Assembly: GCA_043753895.1 (NCBI GenBank)
Contig: JAYUWK010000052.1
Span: 181,845-245,844 of the forward strand
Reading direction: 5' to 3'
Source of the DNA: WLMZ01 sp043753895
GTDB lineage: Bacteria > Actinomycetota > Acidimicrobiia > Acidimicrobiales > Ilumatobacteraceae
Length of the DNA: 64,000 nucleotides
A model generated the notes under the pieces. The model did no database searches. It was not told the DNA's origin and saw only the letters and a list, made by a program, of their open reading frames with translations. The position numbers were made by a program, and so were the translations under genes. Positions 60,887 to 64,000 of this stretch are shown in pieces; the stretch's first letter is position 1, and every line of letters begins with the position of its first letter.

Positions 60887-60923
60887 TGCGCCAGTATTAC
60901 CGACGCCGGATTGCGCCCGAACC

Positions 60924-61142
60924 TCAGCTCGGGATGTCACCGACGGCGACAGGTTTGCGTTGAGGCCACCCGACGAGGGGGCTCAAGAGGTCGGGTGCAT
61001 CATCGGCGGCGCCCAACCCGAGCTGGTATCCCGGCACCGACATCACGATGCGTTCGAGATCGGCAACTCCGGCTGCGCCGTGGTCCCGCAACGTTGCAGA
61101 ACCGTTCCTGCCTGTGTTCTCGCAACGAATCCCCGCGGCTCA
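60924..61142 (-). pseudogene. Orphan C-terminal coding fragment
   Basis: Reading leftward, an open stretch of ~70 codons without a good start ends in a TGA at 60924-60926. It reads DHGAAGVADLERIVMSVPGY, then QLGLGAADDAPDLLSPLVGW, with coding-like composition and no stop. The frame is closed at its 5' side by a stop at about 61143, next to the acyl-CoA ligase tail. No family recognised; it looks like the end of a gene cut off by a rearrangement or insertion. It lies 37 bp before the AlkB-like start. Confidence 0.45.
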
Positions 61143-61167
61143 GCGCCTACACGACCGTAAGCACGAT

Positions 61168-61236
61168 CTAATTCACCATGCGTTCGCGGCCCTCCCAGTA
61201 CGGCGCACGCAGGTCCTTCTTCAGGACGACGACAAC
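61168..61236 (-). pseudogene. 3'-end remnant of an acyl-CoA synthetase gene
   Basis: The last ~22 codons (VLKKDLRAPYWEGRERMVN then stop) match the end of the acyl-CoA ligase at 48.7 kb (VLKKDLRAPYWAGRERRVN), with silent and replacement differences, so it is not a recent copy. Upstream in the same frame, the residues bear no relation to a ligase. Such short intact gene ends next to a tyrosine recombinase are typical of att sites in which an element recreates the target's 3' end (inference). Confidence 0.6.
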
Positions 61237-61360
61237 AGCGTCCTGAGCAGGTGCTTCGTGGCCCAGTTTCTCTCGTTGCCGCTCCGTTGCCACTTTTGGT
61301 TGGTGCTGCGCCTTGCCATTTCGCGCCTCTGTATAGGGGCATGGGATCTCGAGGTGCGCC

Positions 61361-62824
61361 GTGACGCTCGAAGTGTCGAGGGTGACGGTGCTCGGTGGCG
61401 GGAGACGCAAAATCGTGACGACTGATCGAAGCGGACGGACCGTCGATCGTTACGAGGTGCGCTGGCGAGCGCACATCCGCCCGGGCGGGCAGCGCGAGTA
61501 CCGTCAAAGGTTCGACCGAGCCGGTGACGCGGACGAGTTCATCAGACGCTTGAAGGCGGTCGGGCTGGCCGGTAGCACTTGGGTGCTCGACGACGAGGGA
61601 CGGCCTGCGGATCGCACAACAACTCCCACCGCCGGAGCGGCGGCCACACGTGAGGTGACGATGTGGTCCGGGTTGCTCCTGTACCGGGCAGCGACGTGGC
61701 GAGGGGCATCCGGCAACGGGCGAAGGACCGCTGCACCAGTCTTGCGGGCGATGGCCAAGACGTTGAGGCCCGGTGCACCGAAAGTGCCGCCGGCAACGCT
61801 CGCGTATCTCAACACGATCGCGTTTCGATGCGAGAACGAGCCAGACGATCTCGCTCTGGTCGACACACAGAAGGTTGTGCACAATGGCCGCGTCTTCAGC
61901 GCCGCCGACCTCGGCGCCGGTAGAGCCTTCCTGGAGCGGTGGTCGCTCCCCCTCGCCGATCTCGAGCGGTCTCATATCCGAGCGCTGATCGCCGAGTTGG
62001 GTAGCGGCCGTGCTCCAGCGACCGAGGGGCGCCGGTGGACTCAGATGCGAGCAATCCTGCGTTGGTGGGCCGACGAGAATCTCGTCGCAAACAACCTCAC
62101 GTCCCGGCTCGGCGTCATCCGTGGCACGAGCATCCCGACCCTCGGCGACGACGAAGCGGTTCCCGACGAACGCGAGATGTGGATGATGGCCTGGGCGCTC
62201 TGTCTCACGGGGAAGCCACAGTTCGCGGCGCTGCCGTTGGTCATGGGCGCGGCAGGTCTGCGCATCGGGGAATGCTGCGAGCTCCGCCGACGGGATTGCA
62301 CCGACGACCTCAACGGAGGGATGTGGCTCGCTGTGCGGGGAACCCTTGCGTCGCCTGGCCGGTCATGGACCGATTCCGGTGAAGCCAGCGAGCGCAGAGG
62401 GACGAAAGCCAAGGGGCCCGATGGCGACCTTCGTGGTCGGCGCACCTACCTGCCCCCAGCTGAATCAGCGATCCTCCGCACACATCTCGCAACGTTCACG
62501 AGGCGCCCGACCGATGCGCTCGTGTTCACGAGCACGACCGGTAAGCCATTGGATGTCTGCCATCTCCAGGAACGTGCATGGAAACGTTCCCGCGAGTTGG
62601 CGTTCCCTGAACCCCACCGGCTACACACCGTCGGCCGCCACGCGTTCCGTCACCTCGCCGCGACCAGATGGCTGCGTGCCGGCGTTCCGCTGCGAACAGC
62701 CGCGAAGTGGGGCGGCTGGAAGGACGTGGCCACGATGCTGCGCTGGTACGAGTCCCGACTCCCCGGCGACGACGAGTTCGCAGCCCGGCAAATGACCGCC
62801 ACCACCGACAGGAGGACGACATGA
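61361..62824 (+). CDS. Tyrosine recombinase/integrase
   Basis: A 487-residue site-specific recombinase. An AP2-like arm-binding start (RYEVRWRAHIRPGGQREY) leads to a core-binding domain and the catalytic domain with R301 (AGLRIGEC), H427-x-x-R430 (HAFRH), W~449 (GGWKD) and nucleophile Y463 (LRWYES). All catalytic residues expected of an active enzyme are present. The start is GTG 61361. Its stop overlaps a 9-codon ORF by ATGA. It most likely integrates the downstream element (GNAT-like protein, XRE regulator). Confidence 0.92.
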   Translation: MTLEVSRVTVLGGGRRKIVTTDRSGRTVDRYEVRWRAHIRPGGQREYRQRFDRAGDADEFIRRLKAVGLAGSTWVLDDEGRPADRTTTPTAGAAATREVTMWSGLLLYRAATWRGASGNGRRTAAPVLRAMAKTLRPGAPKVPPATLAYLNTIAFRCENEPDDLALVDTQKVVHNGRVFSAADLGAGRAFLERWSLPLADLERSHIRALIAELGSGRAPATEGRRWTQMRAILRWWADENLVANNLTSRLGVIRGTSIPTLGDDEAVPDEREMWMMAWALCLTGKPQFAALPLVMGAAGLRIGECCELRRRDCTDDLNGGMWLAVRGTLASPGRSWTDSGEASERRGTKAKGPDGDLRGRRTYLPPAESAILRTHLATFTRRPTDALVFTSTTGKPLDVCHLQERAWKRSRELAFPEPHRLHTVGRHAFRHLAATRWLRAGVPLRTAAKWGGWKDVATMLRWYESRLPGDDEFAARQMTATTDRRTT

Positions 62825-62850
62825 GAACCCGCACCAAGCAGCCAACTTAG
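62821..62850 (+). CDS. Nine-codon leader ORF between integrase and GNAT-like gene
   Basis: ATG 62821 lies in the integrase stop (ATGA) and the frame gives MRTRTKQPT with TAG directly before the next gene's ATG (62851). The GNAT-like gene lacks a Shine-Dalgarno, so this tiny ORF may hand ribosomes on by termination-reinitiation. It could also be chance. Confidence 0.35.
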   Translation: MRTRTKQPT

Positions 62851-63510
62851 ATGGACACCGCGAAGTTCGTCCGGGCAATACTCGAACGCAACCGACGGCC
62901 CGACGCGCAGGTCGAGGACCTCGTCATCCAATACACCTGCCGCGACAGCATTGGCCGACTCGAGCCGTCCGACGAACTCGTCCGCTGGACAGCAACCCTG
63001 GAACTGCCGTTGTACGACGAGGACTTCGGAACTACCTCGCCAGCGGTGATCGCGACCGCCACGTTCCTCTCGTTCGACATCCTCGACAGCAGATGGGATC
63101 CGAAGGACGTCCTCGACGCACACTCGGCTGACACAGCTGTCTATCGCAACCTGTTCGACTCCGAAGGAAACCTGCTCGATGAGCTGGGCTTCGGAGCGGT
63201 CGGTTCACGACTCGTCATCATGGACCGTGTGTCAGTCGCTCGGGATTGGCGCTGCCAGCGGTTCGGTCCCTTCCTTGCGGCGCGTGCCCTTCGCAACCTC
63301 AGCAGCGACGACTCGCTCGCGGCCTGCTACCCGTCTCCGTTCGAGCTCCCTCTCGACCACGTCGACCGCGAACGCGAACAGGCTCGCCTCGGCCGCACCT
63401 GGGAGCACCTTGGCTTCAGGCACTACCGGGATGGCGTCTTCGTCTGCGATCCCGCGGCCGGCGAACTCGACAGTGCACTGAACGAACTGACCAAGGTCGT
63501 GCTCGGGTAG
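62851..63510 (+). CDS. GNAT-like hypothetical protein
   Basis: A 219-residue protein without a firm family. The second half resembles a GNAT core: RLVIMDRVSVARDWRCQRFG followed by PFLAARALRNL (a degenerate acetyl-CoA loop) and ACYPSPFEL with GRTWEHLGFRHYRDGVF at the end. The N-terminal part is acidic and unassigned. It lies directly behind the integrase and leader ORF, so it travels with the element. It may modify a host protein or a small molecule; no evidence shows which. Confidence 0.6.
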   Translation: MDTAKFVRAILERNRRPDAQVEDLVIQYTCRDSIGRLEPSDELVRWTATLELPLYDEDFGTTSPAVIATATFLSFDILDSRWDPKDVLDAHSADTAVYRNLFDSEGNLLDELGFGAVGSRLVIMDRVSVARDWRCQRFGPFLAARALRNLSSDDSLAACYPSPFELPLDHVDREREQARLGRTWEHLGFRHYRDGVFVCDPAAGELDSALNELTKVVLG

Positions 63511-63537
63511 TCATCGACATGGAGCGGGCGTCAAGAT

Positions 63538-63693
63538 ATGTTGATGAGATGGACCCGGTCATCGTGTCAAGCGCGCCTCGCCGTTGAAGCAGCCCGCGCC
63601 GAAGGGCTCCCCTGGAGCCGAATCGGAGCCCTCATCGGCACCTCAGCTCAAGCGGCCTAACAGCGTTACCGTTCGCTCGCCGAGTCGGCCTGA
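63538..63693 (+). pseudogene. Small helix-turn-helix protein with an in-frame stop
   Basis: ATG 63538 begins a frame with EAARAEGLPWSRIGALIGTS then AQAA, a common short HTH (sW-x-x-IG-x-x-x-G-x-S-x-QAA). TAA at 63658-63660 interrupts it exactly where relatives read QxRY; the frame after it continues QRYRSLAESA to a TGA at 63691-63693. One base change (CAA to TAA) explains it, so the product is cut to 40 residues before the second part of the HTH is complete. Confidence 0.55.
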
Positions 63694-63804
63694 GATCGGA
63701 CAGCAGACCACGTGTAGCTGACAGCTGGCCGTCGCTGGTGCACCGACTTGGTTGCACGAGCCGAGCCGAGGCACCATGGTCAGGCCCGGCAATCGACGAC
63801 CGGA

Positions 63805-63843
63805 CCAATCGAATCTCGGTTTAGGAAACCGTGATTCGATTGG
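63805..63843. promoter_or_regulatory. 39-bp near-perfect palindrome
   Basis: CCAATCGAATC (63805-63815) and its reverse complement GATTCGATTGG (63833-63843) are 11-bp arms. Inside, after one T:T mismatch, CGGTTT pairs with AAACCG around a three-base loop. It has no T-run, so it is not a standard terminator. It could be a recombinase or regulator site, or a mobile palindromic repeat. Confidence 0.6.
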
Positions 63844-63875
63844 TCTCGCCGTGCGGGTCAGGGACGCCGCGTATT

Positions 63876-63903
63876 GAGAATGTATCGGATACGATACATT
63901 CTC
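63876..63903. promoter_or_regulatory. 28-bp perfect palindrome abutting the XRE start codon
   Basis: GAGAATGTATCG and CGATACATTCTC are exact reverse complements around GATA, ending at 63903, one base before the ATG. It covers the place where a Shine-Dalgarno would be. The likely reading is an autoregulatory operator for the XRE protein, with repression at a promoter next to the start or a leaderless transcript. Confidence 0.65.
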
Positions 63904-64000
63904 ATGATGTTTGCCGAGGTGCTCTCTCAGGCTCGTAGCGCTGCGGGTCTCACACAGGCCGAGGTGTCGGCACTGAGTGGCGTAGCACGCCCGAACATCG
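63904..64000 (+). CDS. XRE-family helix-turn-helix regulator (partial, runs off the window)
   Basis: The start MMFAEVLSQARSAAGLTQAE continues VSALSGVARPNI and meets the window edge, so only ~32 residues are seen. LTQAEVSALSGVARPNI is the beginning of a Cro/C1-type HTH. A 28-bp palindrome directly before the ATG suggests it represses itself, as antitoxins and phage-like repressors do. Whether a toxin or effector partner follows cannot be judged here. Confidence 0.7.
   Translation, partial: MMFAEVLSQARSAAGLTQAEVSALSGVARPNI

Larger units (their letters stand above)
60887..61360. other. 474-bp stretch holding gene fragments beside the integrase
   Basis: Between the AlkB-like gene and the recombinase only the two leftward orphan C-termini (60924-61142 and 61168-61236) can be recognised. 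The remainder, 61237-61360, shows no gene or clear promoter. It is the natural place to look for an attachment site. Confidence 0.7.
63511..63903. other. 393-bp stretch with HTH remnant and two palindromes
   Basis: After the GNAT-like gene this stretch holds the nonsense-interrupted HTH remnant, the 39-bp palindrome (63805-63843) and the 28-bp palindrome (63876-63903). The part at 63694-63804 shows nothing recognisable. Confidence 0.7.

Noticed and set aside
1..64000. CRISPR arrays, rRNA, tRNA and insertion sequences
   Set aside because: No spaced direct-repeat array, rRNA segment, complete tRNA cloverleaf or transposase was seen; the only recombinase is the tyrosine integrase at 61.4 kb. 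A dedicated search could still find a tRNA missed by eye.

Overview
The window is high-GC, densely packed bacterial DNA with GTG starts, 1-4 nt stop/start overlaps (GTGA, ATGA) and gene families typical of Actinomycetota: a mycothiol-dependent-type maleylpyruvate isomerase homologue, a DUF222/13E12-type HNH protein, an Eis-like acetyltransferase, the GatCAB amidotransferase, and abundant acyl-CoA and SDR enzymes. An uncultured Acidimicrobiia-like actinobacterium fits best; that placement is inference from gene content. No rRNA, tRNA or CRISPR array was seen.

Layout. 0-9.4 kb: housekeeping and metabolism (ilvD, a threonine dehydratase-like enzyme, an amidohydrolase, a YbaK-type deacylase, an M48 protease, a TPR/HD-GYP c-di-GMP phosphodiesterase, a ferredoxin, an esterase, lgt). 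9.4-17.8 kb: a divergent alpha-galactoside locus. galT, a sugar ABC ATPase and a DeoR regulator face left; a Tat lipoprotein, two permeases and a GH36 alpha-galactosidase face right; the 200-bp gap holds repeated operator-like half-sites. 17.9-21.8 kb: a membrane protein and gatCAB. 21.8-27.2 kb: a collagen-like LPxTG surface protein, a glycosyltransferase, a VOC protein, a carbamoylase-type M20 hydrolase, an Eis-like protein and a lipoprotein. 27.2-37.3 kb: a decayed CoA-transferase, an MFS exporter, an acyl-CoA dehydrogenase, a nitroreductase, a HyuA-type hydantoinase, a GH3 glucosidase, an enoyl-CoA hydratase and Fe/Mn superoxide dismutase. 37.3-44.5 kb: a branched-chain amino-acid-type ABC system (livF, livG, a fused livH-livM and two tandemly duplicated binding proteins) with strong palindromes between genes. 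44.6-55 kb: a cyclase, two SDRs, an ArgE-like deacetylase, an acyl-CoA ligase, a dihydroorotate dehydrogenase-like protein and a very large pyruvate:ferredoxin oxidoreductase.

From 55 kb onward the DNA looks accessory and partly eroded: two zinc-ribbon genes with broken reading frames, a HAD phosphatase, a DUF222/HNH protein, a CinA-C protein and an AlkB-like dioxygenase. At about 60.9 kb come two orphan C-terminal fragments (one the last ~22 residues of an acyl-CoA ligase), then a tyrosine recombinase, a GNAT-like protein, a nonsense-interrupted helix-turn-helix remnant, two long palindromes and the start of an XRE regulator cut by the window edge. I read 61.2 kb onward as the end of an integrated element whose attachment site may be the 3' end of an acyl-CoA ligase gene. 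The most testable novel points are the 28-bp palindrome abutting the XRE start codon, the 39-bp palindrome beside it, the ligase-tail/integrase junction, and the modular collagen-like surface protein.
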